Origin: Peribacillus simplex
GTDB taxonomy: Bacteria; Bacillota; Bacilli; Bacillales; DSM-1321
Direction: 5' to 3'
DNA: 64,000 nucleotides
Assembly: GCF_030123325.1 (NCBI RefSeq)
Contig: NZ_CP126106.1
Coordinates: 1,764,001 to 1,828,000 of the forward strand
A program made the translations under genes and the position numbers. The notes beneath the pieces are model-generated. The model was given only the letters and a program-made list of their open reading frames with translations, ran no database searches and was not told the DNA's origin. Below, piece after piece: positions 17,615 through 26,838 of the stretch (position 1 is the first letter of the stretch; every line of letters begins with the position of its first letter).

Positions 17615-18556
17615 ATGAGTAAAAAAACGATGGGTATTCACCACATTACTGCAATTGTTGGTCATCCTCAAGAGAATGTTGATTTCTATTCAGGTGTATT
17701 AGGTTTACGTTTAGTGAAAAAAACTGTCAATTTTGATGATCCAGGTACCTACCATCTTTATTTTGGTAATGAGGGTGGAAAACCAGGAACAATCATGACT
17801 TTTTTTCCATGGGCAGGAGCTAGTCAAGGAAAAATTGGTGATGGTCAAGTAGGCGTTACATCTTATGTTGTTCCAAAAGGAGCTATGAAGTTCTGGAAAA
17901 AAAGACTGGAATCCTTCGATATTCCTTTTACTGTAAGGGAGCGCTTTAGCGAGGAATACTTGGAATTTGATGACCCTCATGGGCTACACTTGGAAATTGT
18001 TGAAAGGGAAGAAGGGGAGGTAAATACATGGACCTTTGGCGGGGTAACACCTGAGGTAGCTATTAAAGGCTTTGGCGGTGCTACTTTATTATCGGCCTAT
18101 CCTGACAAAACGGCTGTATTGTTAGAAAACATATTGGGACTAGAATTAATAGGCAAGGAAGGCGACTTTGCACGTTACCGTTCTTCAGCAGAAATTGGCA
18201 ATGTCATTGACTTAAAATTAATGCCAATAGGACGCGGGACAATGGGTGCTGGAACCGTACACCACATTGCATGGCGGGCAAAGGATGATCAAGACCAATT
18301 GGAATGGCAAAAATATGTTGAGGAAAATGGATATGGGGTAACTCCTGTACGAGATCGAAACTATTTTAATGCGATTTACTTTAAAGAACACGGGGAAATT
18401 CTCTTTGAGATTGCAACAGATCCTCCAGGATTTGCCCACGATGAATCCCAAGCGACGATGGGAGAAAAATTAATGTTGCCAGAGCAGTATGAAGAGTTTA
18501 GAGGGCAGATTAAACAAAGTTTATTACCATTTGAGGTAAGAGAATTAGAGTTGTGA
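17615..18556 (+). CDS. Ring-cleaving dioxygenase (MhqO/LinE type) 1
   Basis: 313 aa, two glyoxalase/VOC halves. Metal ligand motifs are readable: GIHHITAIVG near residue 8, GTVHHIAWRAKDD and EILFEIATDPPGF. The B. subtilis relatives MhqA/E/O break down hydroquinone-type compounds under quinone stress. GGGAGTG precedes the ATG and a palindrome lies at 17573. It is followed by a paralogue and an MhqD-like esterase, so the operon resembles mhqED plus one extra copy. Confidence 0.9.
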   Translation: MSKKTMGIHHITAIVGHPQENVDFYSGVLGLRLVKKTVNFDDPGTYHLYFGNEGGKPGTIMTFFPWAGASQGKIGDGQVGVTSYVVPKGAMKFWKKRLESFDIPFTVRERFSEEYLEFDDPHGLHLEIVEREEGEVNTWTFGGVTPEVAIKGFGGATLLSAYPDKTAVLLENILGLELIGKEGDFARYRSSAEIGNVIDLKLMPIGRGTMGAGTVHHIAWRAKDDQDQLEWQKYVEENGYGVTPVRDRNYFNAIYFKEHGEILFEIATDPPGFAHDESQATMGEKLMLPEQYEEFRGQIKQSLLPFEVRELEL

Positions 18557-18625
18557 GTTGGTTAGCCGGTACAAATTATGCAAAATTAGGTGAGGTTTAT
18601 TCTTTAGAGAGACCTAATTAATTTC

Positions 18626-19609
18626 TTGATCAAAGTAATGAAAAGAATAGGAATGGTGAGGTTGCAAAAAACAACAGGGATCCATCATATAACAGCAATG
18701 GTGAACGATGCCCAGAAAAGTATTGATTTTTATGCTGGCATACTGGGGTTAAGACTTGTAAAAAAGACGATAAACTTTGATCGTCCAGAAGTCTATCATC
18801 TTTATTTTGGAAATGAAACTGGTCAACCTGGATCTGTTATAACCTTTTTTCCGTGGCCAAAGCAGTTAAAAGGTCGAATTGGTACAGGACAGGTTGGAGT
18901 AACCAGTTTTATCATCCCGAATCAATCGATTAAATTTTGGGAAAATCGTTTGAAAAAATTTAGAATTAGGTTTATTCAATCAGTACGTTTTGGAGAAAAA
19001 TATTTACAATTTCAAGATCCAGATGGTCTCGAAATTGAATTAGTGGAACGAAATGAAGGGCCAAAAAATAATTGGAGTTTTGGAGAAGTCGATTCAGAGG
19101 TTGCAATTAAAGGGCTTGGTGGTGCTATTTTAATTTCAACTCAGCCTAATAAAACTGCGAATGTGCTTGAAAAGGTATTAGGGCTCGAATGTCTTGGGCA
19201 AGAAGCGAGCTTCCTTAGGTTTAAATCTGAGGGTCAGTTTGGAAATACAATTGATATTAAACTAACTCCTTCGGTTCGCGGGTTAAAAGGGGCTGGAACT
19301 GTTCACCATATCGCATGGAGGGCAAAGGATGAACAAGAGCTTTTGAGATGGAGAACACTTCTTCAAGATAAGGAGTATTATCCGACTGAGATTCGTGATC
19401 GAAACTACTTCAAAGCTGTGTATTTCCATGAACAAGGCGGTATCCTTTTTGAAATAGCGACCGATCCGCCAGGCTTTTCCGTTGATGAAGCTGTCGCTGA
19501 GCTTGGAAATAAACTGATGTTACCATCTTGGCTGGAGCCAAAACGAGAAGAATTAGAAGAAGCCTTACCTACTGTGGAAGTTCGCGTTCTGGAGGAAGAT
19601 CAATCATGA
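18626..19609 (+). CDS. Ring-cleaving dioxygenase (MhqE/MhqO type) 2
   Basis: Up to 327 aa, paralogue of the preceding gene with the same motifs (TGIHHITAMVND, GTVHHIAWRAKDE, ILFEIATDPPGF). The start is unsure: the conserved domain begins at residue 15, and in-frame ATG codons at 18641 and 18653 are also possible, none with an ideal ribosome site. Its stop overlaps the ATG of the esterase gene by four bases, so those two are translationally coupled. Likely role: oxygenolytic removal of hydroquinones. Confidence 0.88.
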   Translation: MIKVMKRIGMVRLQKTTGIHHITAMVNDAQKSIDFYAGILGLRLVKKTINFDRPEVYHLYFGNETGQPGSVITFFPWPKQLKGRIGTGQVGVTSFIIPNQSIKFWENRLKKFRIRFIQSVRFGEKYLQFQDPDGLEIELVERNEGPKNNWSFGEVDSEVAIKGLGGAILISTQPNKTANVLEKVLGLECLGQEASFLRFKSEGQFGNTIDIKLTPSVRGLKGAGTVHHIAWRAKDEQELLRWRTLLQDKEYYPTEIRDRNYFKAVYFHEQGGILFEIATDPPGFSVDEAVAELGNKLMLPSWLEPKREELEEALPTVEVRVLEEDQS

Positions 19610-20211
19610 AACATATATTTAATGAGGGTAAAGATATAACAAAACCGACCTTATTATTACTACATGGTACTGGCGGAAATGAATTAGATTTATTACCTAT
19701 AGCGGGAAGGATTGATGACGAAGCTTCAGTGCTAAGTGTCCGCGGAAATGTATTGGAAAATGGAATGCCTCGATTCTTTCGGAGATTAGCTGAAGGTGTA
19801 TTCGATGAAGAAGATCTGATTTTCCGTACGGAAGAATTAAATCAGTTTCTTGATGATTCTGCTGCAAAGTATAATTTTGATCGAGAAAACATCATTGCTA
19901 TTGGCTACTCAAATGGAGCTAATATAGCTGCTAGTTTATTATTTCACTATCAAAATGCATTAAAGGGAGCCATTCTCCATCACCCCATGGTACCGAGAAA
20001 AGGAATTGTTCTTCCTGATTTGTTGGGAAAGTCAGTATTTATTGCTGCTGGTAAAAATGATCCCATATGTTCGCCGATGGAATCTACTGAACTTCAATCC
20101 TTATTTGAAAAGGCTAATGCAAAAGTTGAAATTCATTGGGAAAATAGGGGGCATCAATTGACTGTTGATGAAGTTGAAGCTGCGGCTCATTGGTATCGTA
20201 GGGTCTTTTAA
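19606..20211 (+). CDS. MhqD-like carboxylesterase/phospholipase
   Basis: 201 aa alpha/beta hydrolase with LLLHGTGGNELD (oxyanion region), nucleophile elbow GYSNGAN, Asp in AGKNDPI and His in RGHQLT. This is the short carboxylesterase family that includes B. subtilis MhqD, encoded beside MhqE. The ATG at 19606 follows GGAGGAAG and overlaps the upstream stop (ATGA). An 80-base upstream extension of the frame lies inside the dioxygenase gene and is not used. Confidence 0.9.
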   Translation: MKHIFNEGKDITKPTLLLLHGTGGNELDLLPIAGRIDDEASVLSVRGNVLENGMPRFFRRLAEGVFDEEDLIFRTEELNQFLDDSAAKYNFDRENIIAIGYSNGANIAASLLFHYQNALKGAILHHPMVPRKGIVLPDLLGKSVFIAAGKNDPICSPMESTELQSLFEKANAKVEIHWENRGHQLTVDEVEAAAHWYRRVF

Positions 20212-20615
20212 ACTTTAGTAATACAAATTAAATTTTTTGTAAATAATTTAAAACTTGCAAAGTGAAATCGATAACTAAGCCTTGATGTTTTAGGAAGGGC
20301 TGTGATTCCTAATTCTAACTTAATTGAAGATACCCCAATTGGAGTTGCTTAGAAATTTCTAAATTCGATTTTTCAGTTTAAGTTCTTCAATATTTTCAAT
20401 AATTTCCACACCTTGGATTAAACAAATAAATTGTAATCTAATAATATTAATTGATTTAATATTTTTTGAATAATTTTATAATTCCGATACAGGGAATATA
20501 ATAATCCTATAAACATTTTGCAAAAAAATATTTTAAATGTTTTGATGTAAAGAGTTTTTTTGATTAGAGAAGCAAGAATATAGATTTAATAATGAAAATT
20601 CTGGGAGGAAATTAT
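20212..20615. other. Intergenic, no gene seen
   Basis: AT-rich spacer between the mhq-like operon and the next hydrolase. No convincing hairpin, small ORF or repeat was seen. Confidence 0.5.
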
Positions 20616-21452
20616 ATGGCGAAATTTACTGTAGGTAATGAAAATCATGCTCCAATTGAACTTTATTATGAGGACCATGGTTCAGGGAAACCCGTTGTTT
20701 TAATACATGGTTGGCCTTTAAGTGGACGCTCTTGGGAATATCAGGTGCCTGCTCTTATTGAAGCAGGTTACAGAGTCATAACATATGATCGTCGAGGATT
20801 TGGAAAATCATCTCAGCCGTGGGAAGGATATGAATATGAGACATTTGCTTCTGATTTACATAAACTGTTAGAACATTTAGATCTTCAAAATGTCACACTT
20901 GTTGGTTTTTCTATGGGTGGAGGTGAGGTAGCTCGATACATTAGTACGTATGGAACAGATCGTATTGAAAAGGCTGTTTTTGCTGGAGCAGTTCCTCCTT
21001 ATTTATACAAATCAGAGGATCATCCTGAAGGAGCATTAGATGATGCAACAATTGAAGAATTCAAAAGTGGCGTGATAAATGACCGCCTTGCATTTCTTGA
21101 CAAATTTACGAAGGGATTTTTCGCGGCTGGCAATCGAACAGATTTAGTTAGTGAGCCATTCCGTTTATATAATCGGGATATTGCAGCTAGTGCATCACCT
21201 AAGGGAACGCTCGATTGTATTACTGCCTTTAGTAAGACAGATTTTAGAAAGGACTTGGAAAAGTTCGATATACCTACGCTTATTATTCACGGTGACTCTG
21301 ATGCAACCGTACCTTTTGAGTTAAGTGGAAAACGTACATATGATTCCATTCCTAATAGTAAGCTCGCTCTAATAAAGGGTGGTCCGCATGGATTAAACGC
21401 AACTCATGCAAAAGAATTTAATGAAGCGTTACTAACATTTTTAAAAGATTAA
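20616..21452 (+). CDS. Chloroperoxidase-like alpha/beta hydrolase
   Basis: 278 aa from the ATG at 20616, which follows GGGAGG by seven bases. Motifs: VLIHGWPLSGRSWEYQ (oxyanion loop), TYDRRGFGKSSQP, nucleophile elbow GFSMGGGE, Asp in HGDSDATVPFE and His in KGGPHGLN. These are hallmarks of the cofactor-free haloperoxidase/arylesterase family. It is monocistronic. Physiological role is unknown; such enzymes act as esterases or perhydrolases. It closes the detoxification block. Confidence 0.9.
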   Translation: MAKFTVGNENHAPIELYYEDHGSGKPVVLIHGWPLSGRSWEYQVPALIEAGYRVITYDRRGFGKSSQPWEGYEYETFASDLHKLLEHLDLQNVTLVGFSMGGGEVARYISTYGTDRIEKAVFAGAVPPYLYKSEDHPEGALDDATIEEFKSGVINDRLAFLDKFTKGFFAAGNRTDLVSEPFRLYNRDIAASASPKGTLDCITAFSKTDFRKDLEKFDIPTLIIHGDSDATVPFELSGKRTYDSIPNSKLALIKGGPHGLNATHAKEFNEALLTFLKD

Positions 21453-22072
21453 TAAGATGGAGGAGCATTCTTCTTTCTTTTTTATAAGGTTGTAGAAAAA
21501 CTCTTAATTATATCGTATGAGACGGTGTGGAGGGTTTGCTGGAAGTGACCATAATAACAAAAGATAAAATGTTAAAGCAGTAAAATAACTCCTTAGTCAC
21601 ATGCACTTTAGTTGAAAAAGCATCACAAAAGGATCTTCGTTTGATCTGAACCCAAAAAGTTAGGCACGAAATTTAAGCAACTTCCTTGGCATGAATTCGG
21701 TGTCAAGCTAGACTAAATAAATATAAAAGAAGATACTGGTTAGGAGAAAAACATTACTTGAATATAGAGAAACCAATTAGAAATGCAGAAATAATATATA
21801 ATGTATGAATATTTTTTCGTGAACTCTAGGATTATTTTCCTTCTACGGCTCTTTTTGGTTGTTCCACAAACCCAGCTAATAGTTGGTAACTACTTATTCA
21901 AGAATCGGGCGCGATTGCGGAGTAAAACTTAGTTTTTTAAAAGACTTTGATGCTAAAGCATACTTTATAAAAAATTTAACAACTTTAATTTACCCCCATC
22001 TAAAACAGGACGGGGGTATGCCTGTTTGAAGTATTAAATTTAAATAACTTATTGTAATCTTGACATTTCCAT
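21453..22072. other. Intergenic stretch with an IS end relic
   Basis: No gene. At 21647-21715 the sequence TGAACCCAAAAAGTTAGGCA and its continuation resemble the terminus of the IS at 23667, so it is a solo IS end. GGGCGCGATT near 21907 is related to the short repeat near 2975. Confidence 0.6.
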
Positions 22073-22494
22073 ATTGCTGGTGGTGACAGCTTCGCTGGTA
22101 CTACCCCTAATAGTATCTTATCTCAATATGTTGAAATGCTTCCTGAAAACGGAAAGGTTTTAAACATAGGTATTGGAGAGGGAAGAAATGCCCTTTTTTT
22201 GCTAAACAGGGATTTGCTGTTGAGGGTATCGATATTTCGGAAACAGAAGTAGAACGTTGTTTGGAACTTTCGAAAGAGCACGATTTGAATATTAACGCTA
22301 AAGTTCAAGATATAACTTCTTTTGAGATTGAACCAAATAAATATTCTTTAATTATACTTTCTAATGTACTTAATTTTTTTCCTGATAAGGATATTAAAAT
22401 TATTATCGAAAAGGTGAAAAATGGGTTGATTAAAAATGGGTTGGTATATATTAATGCCTTTGATAAATTTACCTTTTTAAAATTAATCAACTAA
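22073..22494 (+). pseudogene. Class I SAM methyltransferase relic with frameshift
   Basis: The first frame gives FAGTTPNSILSQYVEMLP and the SAM motif KVLNIGIGEGRNALF. After one indel at the T run 22194-22200 (seven T, eight needed) it continues AKQGFAVEGIDISETEVERC, KVQDITSF and FFPDKDIKIIIEKVK to a stop at 22494. It is a TehB-like methyltransferase cut short at the C-terminus and without a clear start. Confidence 0.7.
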
Positions 22495-23212
22495 AAATAT
22501 AATTTAGGGATCTCTTTAGAGGTTCTTTTTTTGTTCATAATTAAAAATTTTATAGGCTAGACCCTAGAAACGTTTTAGTTTAATAGAATAAATTCCACCT
22601 GAATAAGTAAGGGGAGTTTAATTTAATAGAATATACTCCACTTCATTAAGTAAGAGGGCGAATTTAAATGTTAAATATGAAAATTTATAAATTATGTGTA
22701 TATTTACGTATGATTATGTAGTCCATAATATAAATTAAATCTATGTTTTTATTAGAGTAATCTTGAAAGCGCATAATAACGTTGATATGTTGTTTATTGT
22801 TTTATTTATTTATCTAATATTTAAATTACCACTATTCAGATTATGGTTAAACCGAAGTAAAAGAGTCTAAATTTATACTATCTTTTTCATTATTCTGCTG
22901 ATTTTTTTCTTTCCAGGAGTCTAAGAAGGAAAGAACTTTCCACCGATGATTAAACTAGCACTTCCTTAAATTAGTACGAAAAACCGAACTGATTAATAAC
23001 GAACTAAGAGCGATTAATAATTCGTTACTAAATAGAGTAGTTAAAATCCCTATTGGTAGTTCATTCTTAATATTGCATTGGTCGGTTGTAAAAAAATAAT
23101 ATGTTAAAAAATCAAACAACTTATAGAATACGTGTTGTAAAGAATGAAATTGGCAGCCCCTGTTAATTTTAATCAAGATCGGAAGCAAGACAATAAGCAA
23201 AGTGAAACATTA
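22495..23212. other. Repeat-bearing intergenic stretch
   Basis: No gene. It contains a tandem pair of about 39-bp repeats (22579-22616 and 22622-22660, both starting TTTAATAGAATA) and the first 61-bp direct repeat (22694-22754). Confidence 0.6.
22694..22754 (+). repeat. 61-bp direct repeat, copy 1
   Basis: Starts ATGTGTATATTTACGTAT and ends TCTATGTTTTTATTA. It matches 25698-25758 at 59 of 61 positions. The pair brackets the decayed IS-containing segment. Confidence 0.85.
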
Positions 23213-23490
23213 GATTGATTAAGCTCTGCTCAATCAATTATCCAAGAAGCCGTTCCATTGTTAGGGTATAACAATGATATGTATGAGTTGTTAAAAGTAC
23301 CGCTTAAAATCCTTACATTACGCATCCCCATTCGGTGGATGATAATTCTGTAAAAATATTTACCGGATATCGTTCTCAACATAACGATGCAGTTGGCCCT
23401 ACGGAAGGGGAGGGACGTTTTCATCCAGATGTAAATGAAGAGGAAGTAAAAACATTATCCAAGTGGATGAGTATAAAATGCGGCAAAAGA
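23213..23490 (+). pseudogene. Glutamate dehydrogenase (GudB/RocG) N-terminal relic
   Basis: Frame 1 reads LSSAQSIIQEAVPLLGYNND, MYELLKVPLKILTLRIPIR. After a one-base loss at 23334 it reads VDDNSVKIFTGYRSQHNDAV, GPTEGEGRFHPDVNEEEVKT and KWMSIKCG, where homology ends. GudB/RocG start the same way. The catalytic domain is absent and TKGGIRF has become TEGEGRF. Confidence 0.85.
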
Positions 23491-23537
23491 AAACTTCTCA
23501 AGGGAAGGGACTACAACCAGGTAGGAGGTCAAATACG

Positions 23538-23669
23538 TTGCATTATTTAAATTCCAAAGATTTAGATAGGGAATGGGCAGAATTGATAGTATGTGCTCGA
23601 GAGTTAGGTATATCTATTGATGAAATAAGAGAATTCTTAAATCAATCTTCTAGACCTGATTTGAAGTGA
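23538..23669 (+). CDS. SinI-like anti-repressor small protein
   Basis: 43 aa from a TTG at 23538 with an ideal ribosome site (TAGGAGGT, eight bases before). The sequence LDREWAELIVCARELGISID and EIREFLNQ matches the SinI helix-hairpin that binds SinR (SinI has LDQEWVELMVEAKEANISPE). SinI relieves SinR repression of biofilm genes. No sinR is nearby. The stop TGA is the first three bases of the adjacent IS end, so the original C-terminus may have been a little longer. Too short for ordinary gene calling. Confidence 0.7.
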   Translation: MHYLNSKDLDREWAELIVCARELGISIDEIREFLNQSSRPDLK

Positions 23670-23696
23670 ACCCAAAAAGTTAGACACTTTATTTAA

Positions 23697-24596
23697 TTAG
23701 GCAACCTTGAGGGCATGAACCCGGTAATCTACTGGGCTCATGCCTTTTAGTTTTACTTTGATTCGTCGGTGATTGTAATAATGGATATAATCTTCCAGTT
23801 CCTTTTTGAAATGCTCCATGCTGTCGAACTTCTGTAAATAAAGTAATTCCGATTTCAGTAAGCCAAAGAAGTTTTCTATGACGGCATTGTCTAAACAATT
23901 TCCTTTGCGGGACATGCTTTGTATAATGTTATGTCTTTTCAAATCATGTGAGTATTGTTTCATCTGGTAATGCCAGCCCTGATCTGAATGGAGAACGGGG
24001 GAATCTTTCGATTCCAATCGCATAAAGGCTTGGTCTAGCATCTTGGAGACTAAGGGATAAACAGGACGTGATTCGATATTGTAAGCAATGATCTCTCCAT
24101 TAAATAAATCTAGAATGGGCGATAAATACAACTTCTCACCGTGTAAATGAAATTCAGTTACGTCCGTAACCCATTTTTGATTTGGCTTTGTTGCCTTAAA
24201 ATTACGATTGAGGATATTAGGCGCAACCTTTCCAATCTTGCCTTTGTATGAACGGTATTTCTTCATACGGACCAGACACTTTAGTCCCAACTCCTTCATC
24301 AATCGAAGGACCGTTTTATGGTTCATTGAAATCCCTCTATTACGTAATTCCAATGTAATGCGTCGATACCCATATCTCCCTTTATTCGTATGAAATATCT
24401 CCTGAATAACTGGCTTTATTTCTTCGTATTTATCCTGACGCCCGAAGGCGTTTATCCAATAATAATAGGTACTCCTTGCCAGATTTGCGACGGACAGAAG
24501 TAGCTTTAAATTAAAATCTCCCCTTAGCTCATGTACTACTTTCGCTTTTTGCGTTCGGACGCTTCGCTTTCTTGAACTAAGGCTCTCAACTTTTTT
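23697..24596 (-). CDS. IS150-type transposase OrfB, frameshift-expressed
   Basis: The OrfB frame is open from the slippery site at 24596 to 23697 (299 codons plus the stop), longer than the part starting at the internal ATG 24353. The DDE integrase core is readable: WVTDVTEFH (first Asp), SPILDLFNGEI (second Asp), then HSDQGWHYQ and KGNCLDNAVIENFFG with the catalytic Glu. The N-terminal part carries the HTH-like LLLSVANLARSTYYYW. It is expected to be made as an OrfAB fusion by -1 frameshifting. Confidence 0.88.
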   Translation of the reverse strand, partial: KKVESLSSRKRSVRTQKAKVVHELRGDFNLKLLLSVANLARSTYYYWINAFGRQDKYEEIKPVIQEIFHTNKGRYGYRRITLELRNRGISMNHKTVLRLMKELGLKCLVRMKKYRSYKGKIGKVAPNILNRNFKATKPNQKWVTDVTEFHLHGEKLYLSPILDLFNGEIIAYNIESRPVYPLVSKMLDQAFMRLESKDSPVLHSDQGWHYQMKQYSHDLKRHNIIQSMSRKGNCLDNAVIENFFGLLKSELLYLQKFDSMEHFKKELEDYIHYYNHRRIKVKLKGMSPVDYRVHALKVA

Positions 24597-25039
24597 AAAT
24601 ATGCATTCTCTGCACGTAATCTTTCATTTTCAGCCTGTAACGCCTCTAATGACCCTTCTACTGGTTTTTTCTTCGTTTCTTTTTTCATGGATGGACGCCC
24701 CTTTTTCTTCGTTTCAAGAGCGTCAACTCCGTACTCCTCCAATTGCTTTAGCCAATTAGTAATGGTAGAAGGAGAAGCAATGTTATACACAGCAGCTGCA
24801 TGGGTACTAGACACTCCAAAATCGTTCATATAGTTTAGTACATCCATCTTAAAGCTAATATCATAATTTGTATAGGTAGACATTAGCCCATCTATCCCAT
24901 GTTCTTTATAATGCGCCACCCATTGCTTTAAAGGAGTCAAACTGATATTAAATTGATTGGCTACAGTTCTAAATGAGTCCATTCCTTCTAAATAAACAAG
25001 GACAGCTTTTAATTTCAACTCTAATGAATATTTTGTCAT
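24536..25039 (-). CDS. IS150-type transposase OrfA
   Basis: 167 aa from the ATG at 25039 (GGAGGTGC upstream). Two helix-turn-helix segments (VANQFNISLTPLKQWV and SPSTITNWLKQLEEYG) and a leucine zipper (LEALQAENERLRAENAYLKK) are typical of OrfA in the IS150 group. The zipper codons contain the heptamer A AAA AAG at 24590-24596, where -1 slippage enters the open OrfB frame. Confidence 0.88.
   Translation of the reverse strand: MTKYSLELKLKAVLVYLEGMDSFRTVANQFNISLTPLKQWVAHYKEHGIDGLMSTYTNYDISFKMDVLNYMNDFGVSSTHAAAVYNIASPSTITNWLKQLEEYGVDALETKKKGRPSMKKETKKKPVEGSLEALQAENERLRAENAYLKKLRALVQESEASERKKRK
24590..24596 (-). promoter_or_regulatory. Programmed -1 frameshift heptamer
   Basis: A AAA AAG in the OrfA frame, at codons Leu-Lys-Lys. 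After a one-base backward slip the frame is open through OrfB. The same heptamer is the classical frameshift site of IS150-type elements. Confidence 0.8.
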
Positions 25040-25092
25040 AAAAAAAGCACCTCCAATTGTTAGATGGTGTCTAACAATTGGGGTGCAGTTCA

Positions 25093-25697
25093 ATTAAGGT
25101 CTTTTTTTATTTCATCTTTTATCTCGTGCGCAGTTTAACGACAAAAGGTATGTTTAGTCTCCTGCTCTGTCCTTCTAATCATTTATTTAGCTATTGTTTC
25201 GATTACTACTATTCAGAAAAGTATCCTTTTTATTCAAGTATGGCTTCTACCTGGGAGAGCTAGCTACCATAACACGATTCTACCCTGAAAAATATGAGAT
25301 GCGACTGCATCGGGTCGTTCCGTTGAAATAAATTGAAGAAAGGGAGAATAGGGTTTATCCTCAATGTGGGAATGGAACCTACAGGCCATTACATGATTAA
25401 TCTTTCAAATTTAAACAAATTGGGGTTGTAACGGTAAACCCTCACTTAGTAAAAAGGAATTGAGAAAACCGTGATGATACTCAGTCGAATAGAAAGATGC
25501 CCTGGTCATCCGCTAATATGGTGAAAGATGTTCCCATGCCTTTGTCAGGAACACTTCAAAATCATTATATTTTCCTATTATATGAAGTTCAGAGGTGAAT
25601 TCTCATTAGTTTTATTCAATGCGTATTTACGCTAAATCTGATTTCATGCAGTATAAGGACCGATGCATAAGTTTATTTTCATGAAAAATTTTAATTG
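25093..25697. other. Intergenic stretch with an IS110-family transposase relic
   Basis: Region 25376-25529 gives VGMEPTGHYMINLSNLNKLG and, in a second frame, VVTVNPHLVKRN and ENRDDTQSN, the DEDD transposase core broken by stops and shifts. No intact gene. Confidence 0.7.
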
Positions 25698-25758
25698 ATG
25701 TGTATATTTACGTATTATTATGTAGTTCATAATATAAATTAAATCTATGTTTTTATTA
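25698..25758 (+). repeat. 61-bp direct repeat, copy 2
   Basis: Differs from 22694-22754 only at positions 19 (G/T) and 30 (C/T). The 20 bases upstream are also loosely similar (ATGAAAAATTTTAATT versus ATGAAAATTTATAAATT). Same orientation, 3.0 kb apart. Confidence 0.85.
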
Positions 25759-26047
25759 ATGTAGTTTGATGAACTTTAGCCTTGAATCGGACCTTGAAAA
25801 TACAGTCTGACAATAAATAGTTAATATAAAAAAATGAAAATCGTTACCAAAAAGGACATCTGCCTCTTGAAAGAGGGTTCTTTTGGCTTGGTAGGCATGA
25901 GGGAAACAGTCGAGCTGCACGAATTCGAAATGAAAATTGATTCACACAACCAGGGGCAGGTACTTTGGTGTTTATAAAAGTTCCCTATCATTTACAAATT
26001 TTAGAGAATAAGAATAGGCATTTAAATAAATTAGGAGGAAGAAGCCG

Positions 26048-26731
26048 TTGAATACTAGTATCACCATTATCGATGACCATCAGCTTTTCCGTGAAGGCGT
26101 TAAGCGTATATTAGATTTTGAATCCTCCTTTGATGTTGTTGCCGAAGGCAATGACGGAAGCGAGGCTATGGATCTTGTTAAAACACACAAACCAGATGTT
26201 GTTATCATGGATATCAACATGCCGAATATGAACGGTGTCGAAGCGACTAAAATGCTTGTAAACCGTTACCCTGAAACGAAAGTCATCATTTTATCGATTC
26301 ATGATGATGAAAACTATGTACAGCATGCATTGAAAACAGGAGCACAAGGTTATCTCTTGAAAGAAATGGATGCAGATGAGTTAATTGATGCTGTTCGTGT
26401 AGTCGTAGAAGGTGGCTCATACCTTCATCCAAAGGTGACCCATAATCTAGTCAAAGAATATCGCCGTTTAGCTGCTGAAGAGGGGGCTGATCGTGATTCA
26501 GTGCATGCTGTAGAGATCAGAAGACCGCGTCACCTATTGACTCGACGCGAGTGTGAAGTTCTTCAACTTTTAGCAGACGGAAAAAGCAACCGTGCCATCG
26601 GCGAAACTTTATACATTAGTGAAAAAACAGTAAAAAACCATGTGAGTAGCATTCTTCAAAAAATGAATGTAAACGACCGTACACAGGCTGTTGTTCTAGC
26701 TATTAAAAAAAGCTGGGTAGAAGTGAAATAA
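26048..26731 (+). CDS. degU: Orphan DegU-family response regulator
   Basis: 227 aa. Receiver domain with phospho-acceptor Asp55 (VVIMDINMPN), switch Thr/Ser in IILSIHDDEN and Lys in LLKEMDADEL; LuxR-type HTH at the end (LTRRECEVLQLLADGKSNRA, SEKTVKNHV). Nearly colinear with B. subtilis DegU over its whole length (for example FREGVKRILDFE, GSYLHPKVTHNLV). The start is TTG with AGGAGGAAG upstream. No degS sensor gene is adjacent; 950 bases upstream hold only IS debris. It is either a second copy or a relocated degU that needs DegS in trans. Confidence 0.92.
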   Translation: MNTSITIIDDHQLFREGVKRILDFESSFDVVAEGNDGSEAMDLVKTHKPDVVIMDINMPNMNGVEATKMLVNRYPETKVIILSIHDDENYVQHALKTGAQGYLLKEMDADELIDAVRVVVEGGSYLHPKVTHNLVKEYRRLAAEEGADRDSVHAVEIRRPRHLLTRRECEVLQLLADGKSNRAIGETLYISEKTVKNHVSSILQKMNVNDRTQAVVLAIKKSWVEVK

Positions 26732-26746
26732 TTTACCTTATGATAA

Positions 26747-26838
26747 GCCCGGCTCTTCAGTTTTCGCAATGCTTGCTGAAGAGCTGGACTTTTTCATGAA
26801 ACGAGCCTTAGAAGCAATTCTAAATGCTCGTTTTTTTT
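26747..26838 (+). terminator. Two tandem terminators after degU
   Basis: CTCTTCAG (26753-26760)/CTGAAGAG (26776-26783) with extra pairs then TTTTT; then CGAGC (from 26803)/GCTCG followed by TTTTTTTT. Confidence 0.85.

Larger units (their letters stand above)
23667..25092 (-). mobile_element. IS3-family (IS150-type) insertion sequence
   Basis: About 1.43 kb. Ends are TGAACCCAAAAAGTTAGACA (plus side) and, reading inward from the other side, TGAACTGCACCCC...GTTAGACAC, an imperfect terminal inverted repeat. It encodes OrfA and OrfB on the minus strand joined by an A AAA AAG slippery heptamer. Direct target repeats were not found (AAG versus ATT), so one flank may have rearranged. The open frames look intact, so it may be active. 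Confidence 0.85.

Noticed and set aside
22955..23200. Minus-strand ORF of 81 codons
   Set aside because: AT-driven open frame with no ribosome site or family pattern.
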